Source: Oscillospiraceae bacterium (lineage in GTDB: Bacteria; Bacillota; Clostridia; Oscillospirales; Ruminococcaceae). From it: DNA of 64,000 nt. The notes beneath the pieces were generated by a model, which did no database searches, was not told where the DNA came from, and was given only the letters and a program-made list of their open reading frames with translations. The position numbers were made by a program, and so were the translations under genes. This document shows positions 56,198-64,000 of the stretch, piece after piece. The stretch is taken from assembly GCA_015066115.1 (NCBI GenBank), contig SVOZ01000001.1, positions 124,001 through 188,000 of the forward strand. Direction: 5' to 3'. Within the stretch, counting starts at the first letter, position 1. Each line of letters begins with the position of its first letter.

Positions 56198-57110
56198 GCA
56201 GGAAATGATATTTGTTGCCGAGATTGAAGATATTGGCAAGAGAATAGATAGTTTTTTGAGTGAAAAGGTTGAAACCTTTACACGTAGCCGAGTACAGAAA
56301 ATCATAGATGACGGCGGTGTGTTTGTAAACTCAAAGGTAGTTTCTAAAAGTTATAAACTTTGTGAAGGCGATAATGTAACCTTGAACGTGCCGGAAAACA
56401 CTGATTTGGAAATTTTACCCGAGGATATTAAACTTGATATAGTTTATGAAGATGATGATCTGCTTGTTGTAAACAAGCCAAAAGGAATGGTGGTTCACCC
56501 GGCGGCAGGCAACTATAGCGGAACGCTTGTAAATGCGCTTTTGTTTCATTGCAAAGGAAATCTTTCGGGAATAAACGGCGTAAATCGTCCCGGAATCGTG
56601 CATAGAATAGATAAGGATACAAGCGGACTTGTTGTTGTGGCAAAAAGCGATGCGGCTCATATGGGGCTGTCTGAGCAGTTTGCAGAGCATTCTATCAAAA
56701 GGGAATACCACGCCGTTGTTTACGGGAATGTAAAAAACGATTTCGGCACAGTTAATGCTCCGATCGGAAGACACCCTGTTTTGAGAAAGCAAATGGCAAT
56801 TACATATACAAACTCCAAAAATGCAGTAACACATTATAATGTTATCGAAAGATTAAATGGCTTTACCTATATTTCCTGTAAGCTTGAAACGGGAAGGACA
56901 CACCAGATTCGTGTTCATATGGCAAGCCTTGGCCATAGCCTTGCGGGAGACGAGGTTTATGGCCCTAAAAAAGTAATAAAGCAGTTAAATGGGCAGTGTT
57001 TGCATGCAAAGGTTTTGGGCTTTACACACCCTGTTACAAAACAACAACTGCTTTTTAACAGCGAATTGCCTGAGTACTTTGTGAAGTTCTTAAATTCGCT
57101 GAAAAAATAA
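56190..57110 (+). CDS. RluA/RluD-family pseudouridine synthase
   Basis: S4 domain; VNKPKGMVVHPAAG, GIVHRIDKDTSGLVVVAKSD. Confidence 0.94.
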   Translation: MNEQEMIFVAEIEDIGKRIDSFLSEKVETFTRSRVQKIIDDGGVFVNSKVVSKSYKLCEGDNVTLNVPENTDLEILPEDIKLDIVYEDDDLLVVNKPKGMVVHPAAGNYSGTLVNALLFHCKGNLSGINGVNRPGIVHRIDKDTSGLVVVAKSDAAHMGLSEQFAEHSIKREYHAVVYGNVKNDFGTVNAPIGRHPVLRKQMAITYTNSKNAVTHYNVIERLNGFTYISCKLETGRTHQIRVHMASLGHSLAGDEVYGPKKVIKQLNGQCLHAKVLGFTHPVTKQQLLFNSELPEYFVKFLNSLKK

Positions 57111-57161
57111 CACATTGGTCCTAATTTAGTTTAACTTTTACATAATATAGGAGGAAGAACA

Positions 57162-58004
57162 ATGCAGGAAACGACAAAGAAACAACTGCAAAAAACAGCC
57201 TGCGAAATCAGACTCGGAATTATTGAGGCTGTTCACAGCGCAAAATCTGGTCACCCGGGAGGCTCGCTTTCAATTGCTGATCTTCTCACATATCTTTATT
57301 TCGTTGAGATGAAGATCAACCCCCAAAATCCTAAGGATGAGAATAGAGACAGACTTGTTCTCTCTAAGGGACACTGCTCACCCGGCCTTTATTCTGCGCT
57401 TGCAAACCGCGGATATTTTCCGGTTGACGAGCTTAAAACCTTCCGTCACATTGGAAGCAGACTTCAGGGACACCCCGATATGAAGGGAATCCCCGGTGTT
57501 GATATGAGTTCAGGCTCGCTTGGACAGGGTATTTCTGCCGCTTGCGGAATGGCTCTCGGCGCAAAAATCAACGGCGCCGATAACAGAGTTTATGCAATTT
57601 TAGGCGACGGTGAGTGCGAGGAAGGTCAGGTTTGGGAGGCCGCTATGTTTGCTGGTCATAAAAAACTTGATAATCTCTGCGCTATCGTTGACTATAACGG
57701 ACTTCAGATCGACGGAAAGCTTGATGAAGTTTGTTCTCCTGAGCCTCTTGATAAGAAATTTGAGGCTTTTGGATGGAATGTAATTGTAATCGACGCTCAC
57801 GATTTTGATAATTACGAGGCTGCTTTTGAAGCTGCAAAACAGTGCAAGGGCAAGCCTACCGCTATTATTCAGAAGAGTGTTAAGGGCAAGGGAGTTTCAT
57901 ATATGGAAAATTCTGTTGCATGGCACGGAGCTGCTCCCAATGATGAACAGTATGAAGTTGCAATGAATGAGCTTAAAGCGGCTCTCAAAGAAATGGAGGC
58001 GTAA
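57162..58004 (+). CDS. Transketolase, N-terminal subunit
   Basis: AKSGHPGGSLSIADLLTYLYF, TPP motif GDGECEEGQVWEAAMFA. Confidence 0.94.
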   Translation: MQETTKKQLQKTACEIRLGIIEAVHSAKSGHPGGSLSIADLLTYLYFVEMKINPQNPKDENRDRLVLSKGHCSPGLYSALANRGYFPVDELKTFRHIGSRLQGHPDMKGIPGVDMSSGSLGQGISAACGMALGAKINGADNRVYAILGDGECEEGQVWEAAMFAGHKKLDNLCAIVDYNGLQIDGKLDEVCSPEPLDKKFEAFGWNVIVIDAHDFDNYEAAFEAAKQCKGKPTAIIQKSVKGKGVSYMENSVAWHGAAPNDEQYEVAMNELKAALKEMEA

Positions 58005-58008
58005 AACA

Positions 58009-58956
58009 ATGGCAGACGTTATTAAAAAGGCTACCCGTGAAAGCTACGGTGAAGCTCTTGTTGAGCTTGGAGAAAAATATGAAAATGTTATTGTTTTAGA
58101 TGCTGACCTTGCCGCCGCAACTAAAACAGGAAGCTTTAAAAAGGCATTTCCCGAGCGTTTTTATGATTGCGGAATTGCTGAGTGTAATATGATGGGCATT
58201 GCCGCAGGTCTTTCCACAACAGGAATTGTTCCTTTTGCAAGCACCTTTGCAATGTTTGCCGCAGGCAGAGCTTACGAGATCGTAAGAAACGCAATCGGCT
58301 ATCCTCATATGAATGTTAAAATAGGTGCAACACACGCAGGTATCACCGTTGGTGAAGACGGCGCCACCCACCAGTGCTGCGAGGATATCGCCCTTATGCG
58401 CACAATTCCCGGAATGGTCGTTATTAACCCCAGCGATCATGTTGAGGCTAAAAAAGCTGTTTTTGCCGCTTATAAGCATCAGGGACCTGTTTATATGAGA
58501 TTTGGCAGACTTGCCGTTCCTGTAATCAACGATGAAGATTACGAGTTTGAGATTGGCAAGGGCGTAACCCTCAGAGAAGGAACCGATGTTACAATTATTG
58601 CGACCGGTCTTGAGGTTTCTCAGGCGCTCGAGGCTCACGAAATGCTCAAAGCAGAGGGAATTTCTGCAAGGGTTATCAACATCCACACAATCAAGCCTCT
58701 TGATGAGGAAATTGTTGTTAAAGCCGCTAAAGAAACAGGCGCTGTTGTAACTGCTGAGGAACACAGCATTATCGGCGGTCTCGGCGAGGCTGTTTGCACA
58801 GTTCTGTGCGAAAAATGTCCGGTTCCTGTTGTAAAAATCGGCGTAAAAGATACATTTGGCTACTCTGGTCCTGCCGCAAAGCTTTTGCCGCTCTTTGGGC
58901 TTGATGCAGAGTCTATTGCAAAAGCCGCTAAAGAAGCCGTTGCAAAGAAAAATTAG
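58009..58956 (+). CDS. Transketolase, C-terminal subunit
   Basis: DLAAATKTGSFKKAFPERFYDCGIAECNMMGIAAGLS; begins just after the N-terminal half stop. Confidence 0.94.
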   Translation: MADVIKKATRESYGEALVELGEKYENVIVLDADLAAATKTGSFKKAFPERFYDCGIAECNMMGIAAGLSTTGIVPFASTFAMFAAGRAYEIVRNAIGYPHMNVKIGATHAGITVGEDGATHQCCEDIALMRTIPGMVVINPSDHVEAKKAVFAAYKHQGPVYMRFGRLAVPVINDEDYEFEIGKGVTLREGTDVTIIATGLEVSQALEAHEMLKAEGISARVINIHTIKPLDEEIVVKAAKETGAVVTAEEHSIIGGLGEAVCTVLCEKCPVPVVKIGVKDTFGYSGPAAKLLPLFGLDAESIAKAAKEAVAKKN

Positions 58957-58963
58957 TATTTTT

Positions 58964-59042
58964 AAAACAAAAAACCGCTCTCTTTTTTAAAAGAGGGCGG
59001 TTTTTTTGTAAAAAAGCCGTTATTTAAAACGGCTTTTTGTTT
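58964..59042. terminator. Two adjacent terminator hairpins between convergent genes
   Basis: aaaccgctctctttt/aaaagagggcggttt and aaaagccgtt/aacggcttttt. Confidence 0.7.
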
Positions 59043-60251
59043 TTAGATATTAAAGAAAGCGTCGTGAACAACTCTTGAAGCGGTTTCAGCCTGAGCTTCA
59101 TCAATGATAACAGAAACCTTTATTTCGCTTGTTGTTATCATGCTGATGTTGATGTTTGCGTCAGAAAGAGCCTCAAACATTTTTGCAGCAATTCCGGGGT
59201 TGGACTGCATTCCTGCTCCAACAAGTGAAACCTTTGCAAGATTATCTTTGGTAACAACCTTTGAAGCGCCAATCATTTCAAGGTTTTCATTAATAACAGA
59301 AACTGCAAGATCAAGATTAGCTTTGTTAACGGTAAAGCTTATATCTTTTGTGTTGTCGCGGCCAACAGACTGAAGAATTACATCGATATTAACCTTTTTA
59401 GCGGCGAGCAGGGAGAAGAGCTTAAATGCCATTCCGGGTTTGTCTGCGATACCTATAACAGCAACCTTTGCAACATCTTTATCAACGGCTACGCCTCTAA
59501 CTAACATTTTTTCCATTTTAACAACCTCCTTAACCTTTGTACCGGGTTTTCTTTCTAAACTTGATAAAACTTCAAGCTCAATATTGTGCTTCTTTGCCAT
59601 TTCAACCGAACGGTTGTGAAGAACCTGTGCGCCAAGTGATGCAAGCTCGAGCATTTCGTCAAAGGTGATTTCGTCAAGCTTCTTGGCGGTGGGGATCTTT
59701 CTGGGATCAGCGGTGTAAACGCCGTCAACATCGGTGTAGATCTGGCAGAGATCAGCTTTAAGTGCAGTTGCAAGAGCAACAGCGCTTGTGTCAGAACCGC
59801 CTCTTCCAAGGGTTGTAATATCGTCGTAACGGTTAATTCCCTGGAAACCTGCAACTATAACGATGTTCTTTCTCATGAGCTCGCTGCGTAAACGCTCGGA
59901 ATTAATATTGTAAATTCGAGCGTTTCCGTGGTCGGAGTTTGTCTTCATTCCAACCTGCCAGCCTGTAAGAGAAATAACAGGGAAGCCCATCTTTTCAATT
60001 GTCATGGCAAGAAGTGAGATAGAAATCTGCTCGCCAACAGAAAGAAGAACGTCCATTTCGCGCTTTGAGGGGGAAGGGTTAACCTCTTTTGCTTTTTCAA
60101 TAAGGTCGTCGGTTGTGTCGCCTTGTGCAGAAACAACTACAACAACATCGTTTCCGGCTTTGTATGTGTCTGTAATAATGCCGGCAACGTTTCTGAGTCG
60201 CTCTGCGTTAGCAACAGAGCTTCCTCCGAATTTTTGTACTATAAGTGACAT
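59043..60251 (-). CDS. Aspartate kinase
   Basis: VQKFGGSSVANAERL, two ACT domains. Confidence 0.95.
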   Translation of the reverse strand: MSLIVQKFGGSSVANAERLRNVAGIITDTYKAGNDVVVVVSAQGDTTDDLIEKAKEVNPSPSKREMDVLLSVGEQISISLLAMTIEKMGFPVISLTGWQVGMKTNSDHGNARIYNINSERLRSELMRKNIVIVAGFQGINRYDDITTLGRGGSDTSAVALATALKADLCQIYTDVDGVYTADPRKIPTAKKLDEITFDEMLELASLGAQVLHNRSVEMAKKHNIELEVLSSLERKPGTKVKEVVKMEKMLVRGVAVDKDVAKVAVIGIADKPGMAFKLFSLLAAKKVNIDVILQSVGRDNTKDISFTVNKANLDLAVSVINENLEMIGASKVVTKDNLAKVSLVGAGMQSNPGIAAKMFEALSDANINISMITTSEIKVSVIIDEAQAETASRVVHDAFFNI

Positions 60252-60278
60252 AATAAAAAACTCCGTTTCTTATCTATT

Positions 60279-61511
60279 TTATTTAAGCACTCTGAAATAT
60301 GAATTAACAATTTCACCCTGCTGCTTTAACTTATTTAATGCTGACTCAAAATCAGCTTCCTTGATCTCTTTGGTTATAAATAAGAGCTGGTTATCGTATT
60401 CAAAGGTAACTTCGCCTTCACCAAAAAGAGAAACCAACTTTTCCAAAGTTTCCTGTGTTTTTTGCGCGCGAATGCAGAAAGAAAATTCACCCTGCTTGTA
60501 ATCAATAACCTTGTCGTGTGCGCCGTCTTTCCAGAAAACAGGCTGACTTGTGGGAGCAAACTTTACACACTCAATAATATCAGAAACAACGGCACTTGCG
60601 GTGGGCAGTTTTCCTGCGCCTCTGCCGTAAAAAGCAACCTCGCCAACAGCATCTCCTTCGACCACAACTCCGTTAAATACGTCTTTAATGTTTGAAAGGC
60701 GGCTTTGAGGGGGAACCATCATAGGAGCAACCAGAACCTGTGTTTTTTTATCTTCAAGCTGCTTGCAATAAGCGATGAGCTTTATTGTGTAATGGAGCTT
60801 TGCGGCGGCAGAAACATCATCAGATGTGATGGCGGTAATGCCTTCTGTATGTACCTCGTCGGGATAAACGTGCTCGCCAGAGATAAGGGAAGAGATAATG
60901 CAGATTTTGCGGCAGGCATCGTGCCCGTCAATGTCGGCAGAAGGGTTTCTCTCGGCATATCCAAGCTTTTGTGCAAGAGAAAGAGCATCCTCAAACGACA
61001 TCTTTTCCTCAAACATCTTTGTAAGAATAAAGTTTGTTGTTCCGTTTACTATTCCTGCAATTTTCTTTATATTGTTTCCTATAAGACACATTCTGAGCGG
61101 CCTGATAATAGGAATTCCGCCTCCGACGCTGGCTTCAAAGAGGTAAAGAACATTATGCTCTTTTGCAATTTGTAGAAGCTCTGCGCCGTGTGTTGCAACA
61201 AGCTCTTTGTTTGAGGTAACAACGCTTTTTCCTGCTTCAAGTAAACGCTTGGTATAGTCGTAAGCCGGCTTTAAACCGCCGATAACCTCTGCAACAACAG
61301 TAACCTCGGGGTCGCTAAGTATTACTTCAAAATCCGAAGTGAATTTTTCGTCAAATGGGGTGCCTGTGTGGCTTACGATGTCAAGAATGTATTTAATGTC
61401 AACATCGTCATTGATTTTTTTTGATATGCCCTCAAGACTGTTGTAAAAAGCTTCAACAACTCCTGAACCGACAACACCGTAACCCATAACTGCGATTTTT
61501 TGACTGCTCAT
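60279..61511 (-). CDS. hom: Homoserine dehydrogenase
   Basis: MGYGVVGSGVVEAF, ASVGGGIPIIRPL, GIVNGTTNFILTKM, C-terminal ACT-like domain. Confidence 0.95.
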   Translation of the reverse strand: MSSQKIAVMGYGVVGSGVVEAFYNSLEGISKKINDDVDIKYILDIVSHTGTPFDEKFTSDFEVILSDPEVTVVAEVIGGLKPAYDYTKRLLEAGKSVVTSNKELVATHGAELLQIAKEHNVLYLFEASVGGGIPIIRPLRMCLIGNNIKKIAGIVNGTTNFILTKMFEEKMSFEDALSLAQKLGYAERNPSADIDGHDACRKICIISSLISGEHVYPDEVHTEGITAITSDDVSAAAKLHYTIKLIAYCKQLEDKKTQVLVAPMMVPPQSRLSNIKDVFNGVVVEGDAVGEVAFYGRGAGKLPTASAVVSDIIECVKFAPTSQPVFWKDGAHDKVIDYKQGEFSFCIRAQKTQETLEKLVSLFGEGEVTFEYDNQLLFITKEIKEADFESALNKLKQQGEIVNSYFRVLK

Positions 61512-61685
61512 TTGTGTTCTCCGTTTTCTAAATTCTTTTGCTTTAAAAATTACAAATATATAAAGATTGTACCTTATTTTTACTTATATTTCAAGTGTTT
61601 AAGTCACTTTTTTATCGTATATTTTAAAAAAATGCAAATAAAAAGAATTTAAGGAATAAAATGTAGAGATTATTGCAGAAATGAA

Positions 61686-62786
61686 GTGATCTTGTTGAAT
61701 AAAAACGGCGAAAAAAACAAAAAATTAATAACTGCTCTGTCGTTTGCGGCTGCTTTAATTTTTGCTGTTTGTTTCTGGAAGATAATACTACCTTTTTTGT
61801 TCTGCTTTGTTGTGGCGATCATGCTTAGAAAAATGGTTAAATTTATAGAAAATGTAACGGGGATGAACTCTAAGATCTCGGGCGGAATATGTATAACAGT
61901 TTGCTATGCGCTGCTTTTCGGCGCAACCTATATTCTTGCGCAAAGCTTTGTTAGTGAAATAATTCGCCTTGCTGAAAACCTGCCGACTATTTATAACACC
62001 AAAATTGTGCCGCTCATTAATAGTCTTGAAAAGGGAGTTTTTCAGCTTTTTGGCGGCAACACAGAGTTTGAAAAGATGATTAGAGCTTTTTTGAGCGGCG
62101 CTGATGAGCAGTCTTTCCGTTTTTTAGTAAACCTTTCAAATAAAGTTACAGAGATAGTTGCAAAATTTGTTCTTAATCTGCCGGATTTTTTTGTTACAGC
62201 AACAGTTACAATAATTGCATCCTTTTTTATATGTATAGATTATGAAAAAATCAGAGATTTTATTTTGTTGCAGTTTTCCGACGATTTAAAGGAGAAGTTT
62301 TTGGAAATAAAAGAAATATTTTATAAAATAGTATTTAAGATAATCTATTCGTATTTTTTGATTTTTCTTTTAACATTTTCTCAGCTTGTTTTAGGTCTTT
62401 TGCTTCTTAAAGTAAATTACGCATTAATACTTTCGCTTATTATAGCCGTTGCTGATATTTTTCCTATAATCGGAACCGGAACTATTCTTGTTCCTTGGGC
62501 GATTTTTGAATTTGTAAACGGAAATTATCCGCTTGCAATTGGACTTATTGCATTGTTTTTCATCATAACGGTTGTTAGAAATATAGTTGAGCCTAAAATA
62601 ATCGGTAAAAACATAGGAATACATCCTCTTCTAAGCCTTGCCGCAATGTATTTCGGACTTAAAACAGGAGGCGTGATTTGGGCGGTTTTCTTGCCGATCT
62701 TGTTGGGCGTTATTAAACAGCTTAACGATAATGGAATTATAAAATTATATAAAAAGAAGGACAAAGCGTATAACATAAATGCTTAA
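61686..62786 (+). CDS. AI-2E family transporter-like (DUF20/YtvI-like) membrane protein
   Basis: Multi-TM with 'IIAVADIFPIIGTGTILVPWAIFEFVNGNYPLAIGL' and 'EPKIIGKNIGIHPLLSLAAMYFGLKTGGVIWAVFLPI'. Confidence 0.85.
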   Translation: MILLNKNGEKNKKLITALSFAAALIFAVCFWKIILPFLFCFVVAIMLRKMVKFIENVTGMNSKISGGICITVCYALLFGATYILAQSFVSEIIRLAENLPTIYNTKIVPLINSLEKGVFQLFGGNTEFEKMIRAFLSGADEQSFRFLVNLSNKVTEIVAKFVLNLPDFFVTATVTIIASFFICIDYEKIRDFILLQFSDDLKEKFLEIKEIFYKIVFKIIYSYFLIFLLTFSQLVLGLLLLKVNYALILSLIIAVADIFPIIGTGTILVPWAIFEFVNGNYPLAIGLIALFFIITVVRNIVEPKIIGKNIGIHPLLSLAAMYFGLKTGGVIWAVFLPILLGVIKQLNDNGIIKLYKKKDKAYNINA

Positions 62787-62914
62787 AAAGACATACTATA
62801 TACTGAGCCGAAAGAAAAAATATTTTTGCACTGTTTAAAAAACGGAGTGTTGGCAAAAATAGTTTTGACAGAAAAAACGGTCAAAGGAAATCAAATAAAC
62901 GGAGCGTGAATTAA

Positions 62915-63274
62915 TTGAATGTAAAAAGAGGAGAAATATATTATGCAGATCTAAGTCCTGTTGTCGGCTCAGAACAGGGAGGAGTAAGACCGGTACTTAT
63001 AGTTCAAAATGATGTGGGAAATAAATTCAGTCCAACCGTTATAGCGGCGGCAATTACAAGCCAACGCGATAAAACAAAATTACCTACACATATTGAAATT
63101 GAATCTGTCGATTGCGGACTTTCAAAAGACTCTGTCGTGCTACTCGAACAGATCAGAACCATCGACAAAAAGCGTCTTAAGGAAAGAATGGGTATGCTGG
63201 ACACAGGTTCTATGTATCAGGTTGATAACGCACTTTCTGTAAGTTTCGGACTTTCTGCTTCGCGTCCTACATAA
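62915..63274 (+). CDS. mazF: MazF/PemK (NdoA)-family endoribonuclease toxin
   Basis: [51 protein letters not shown] start. Confidence 0.92.
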   Translation: MNVKRGEIYYADLSPVVGSEQGGVRPVLIVQNDVGNKFSPTVIAAAITSQRDKTKLPTHIEIESVDCGLSKDSVVLLEQIRTIDKKRLKERMGMLDTGSMYQVDNALSVSFGLSASRPT

Positions 63275-63304
63275 TTTATGTGGGACAAAAGATAAAAAAT
63301 ATGT

Positions 63305-63334
63305 ACAGCGCGGTAATTTGCCGCGCTGTTTTTG
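63305..63334 (+). terminator. Terminator after mazF
   Basis: acagcgcgg/ccgcgctgt + T run. Confidence 0.8.
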
Positions 63335-63400
63335 TTGAAATAGAAATATTATTATGATATAATATAAAGGATATTTTAGTAAGAATCGGAGGCTTTTTTG

Positions 63401-64000
63401 ATGGATTGGCTTGAAATAAAAATATTTACTACGACCGAAGGAATCGAACATATTGGCGGAATGCTTTTAATGCTTGGAATAAACGGATATGCCGTTGAGG
63501 ATAAAAACGATTTTGAGGAGTTTTTATCCCAGACTGAGCCTCATTGGGATTATGTAGACGAGTCGCTGGATAGGCTTAAAACAGTTGAAACGACCGTTAC
63601 ATTTTACCTGCCCGATAATGCTGACGGCAGAGAACAGCTTGCCTTTGTAAAAAGCGAGCTTGGCAGAATTGCTTCAAATGATAAAGAAAATCAGCTCGGC
63701 AGATTGGAAATGGAAATTTCGGGTCTTAAACAATGCGATTGGGAAAACGGCTGGAAACAGTATTTCAAACCTTTTACTGTAGGAAAAGATATAATCGTAA
63801 TTCCTTCCTGGGAAAAGGTTCCTGATGACAACACAAGAAAAGTTCTAACTATTGACCCCGGAATGAGCTTTGGAACAGGCCAGCACCACACAACAAGGCT
63901 TTGTATAGAGGCACTGGAAGAATGTGTCAGTGATGGATGCAGTGTTCTTGATTTAGGTAGCGGAAGCGGAATTCTTTCAATTGCGTCGCTTATTCTCGGC
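63401..64000 (+). CDS. prmA: Ribosomal protein L11 methyltransferase (3'-partial)
   Basis: ATG 63401: MDWLEIKIFTTTEGIEHIGGMLLMLGINGYAVEDKNDFEEF...WKQYFKPFTVGKDIIVIPSWE...DPGMSFGTGQHHTTRLC...VLDLGSGSGILSIAS, open to the window end. Confidence 0.93.
   Translation, partial: MDWLEIKIFTTTEGIEHIGGMLLMLGINGYAVEDKNDFEEFLSQTEPHWDYVDESLDRLKTVETTVTFYLPDNADGREQLAFVKSELGRIASNDKENQLGRLEMEISGLKQCDWENGWKQYFKPFTVGKDIIVIPSWEKVPDDNTRKVLTIDPGMSFGTGQHHTTRLCIEALEECVSDGCSVLDLGSGSGILSIASLILG

Noticed and set aside
57162-58956. Split transketolase as a novelty or frameshift
   Set aside because: Two-subunit transketolases are common in Clostridia, and both halves have proper starts and stops.
1-64000. CRISPR arrays, retrons, DGR template/variable repeats, prophage modules
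   Set aside because: Scanned by eye; no regularly spaced repeats, reverse transcriptase or phage structural genes were seen. A computational repeat search would be needed to exclude weak signals.

Overview
The window looks like ordinary chromosome from a low-to-moderate GC, endospore-forming Clostridia-type Firmicute (inferred from sigK, gerABC and ctsR-mcsA-mcsB-clpC; probably a gut Oscillospirales relative, not provable here). It is mostly housekeeping. Main blocks: a 5'-truncated P-type-ATPase-like protein; an EF-G paralog; an IS200-type insertion with a frameshifted transposase; an ABC half-transporter; an SGNH hydrolase; the ctsR operon with a clear CtsR operator; a small immunity-like gene pair; two tandem GHL10-type cell-wall proteins, the second fused to an amidase; a gerABC germinant-receptor operon; Xer recombinase; ABC-F; lon-engB-lysA-hslO; tRNA-Pro and tRNA-Leu flanking asnA; a DMP19-family gene between repeated terminator modules; a CofE-like protein; sigK; miaB-ricA-mutS-mutL-miaA; a yggS-sepF-ylmH-divIVA-ileS-lspA-rluD division cluster; split transketolase; lysC/hom; a solitary mazF; and a 3'-truncated prmA. 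I found no CRISPR array, prophage or obvious large novel system. The best leads are: (1) a P-type ATPase-like protein whose catalytic DKTGT motif is replaced by KSSDL; (2) an unannotated 38-aa Cys-rich membrane miniprotein with a sigma-K-like promoter; (3) the IS200 RNA architecture, in which an SD-sequestering hairpin loop is complementary to the element's 3' end; (4) the GHL10/GHL10-amidase tandem with a possible sigma-E promoter; and (5) a repeated leader-terminator module flanking the DMP19 gene. All family assignments come from motif recognition by eye, with no database search.
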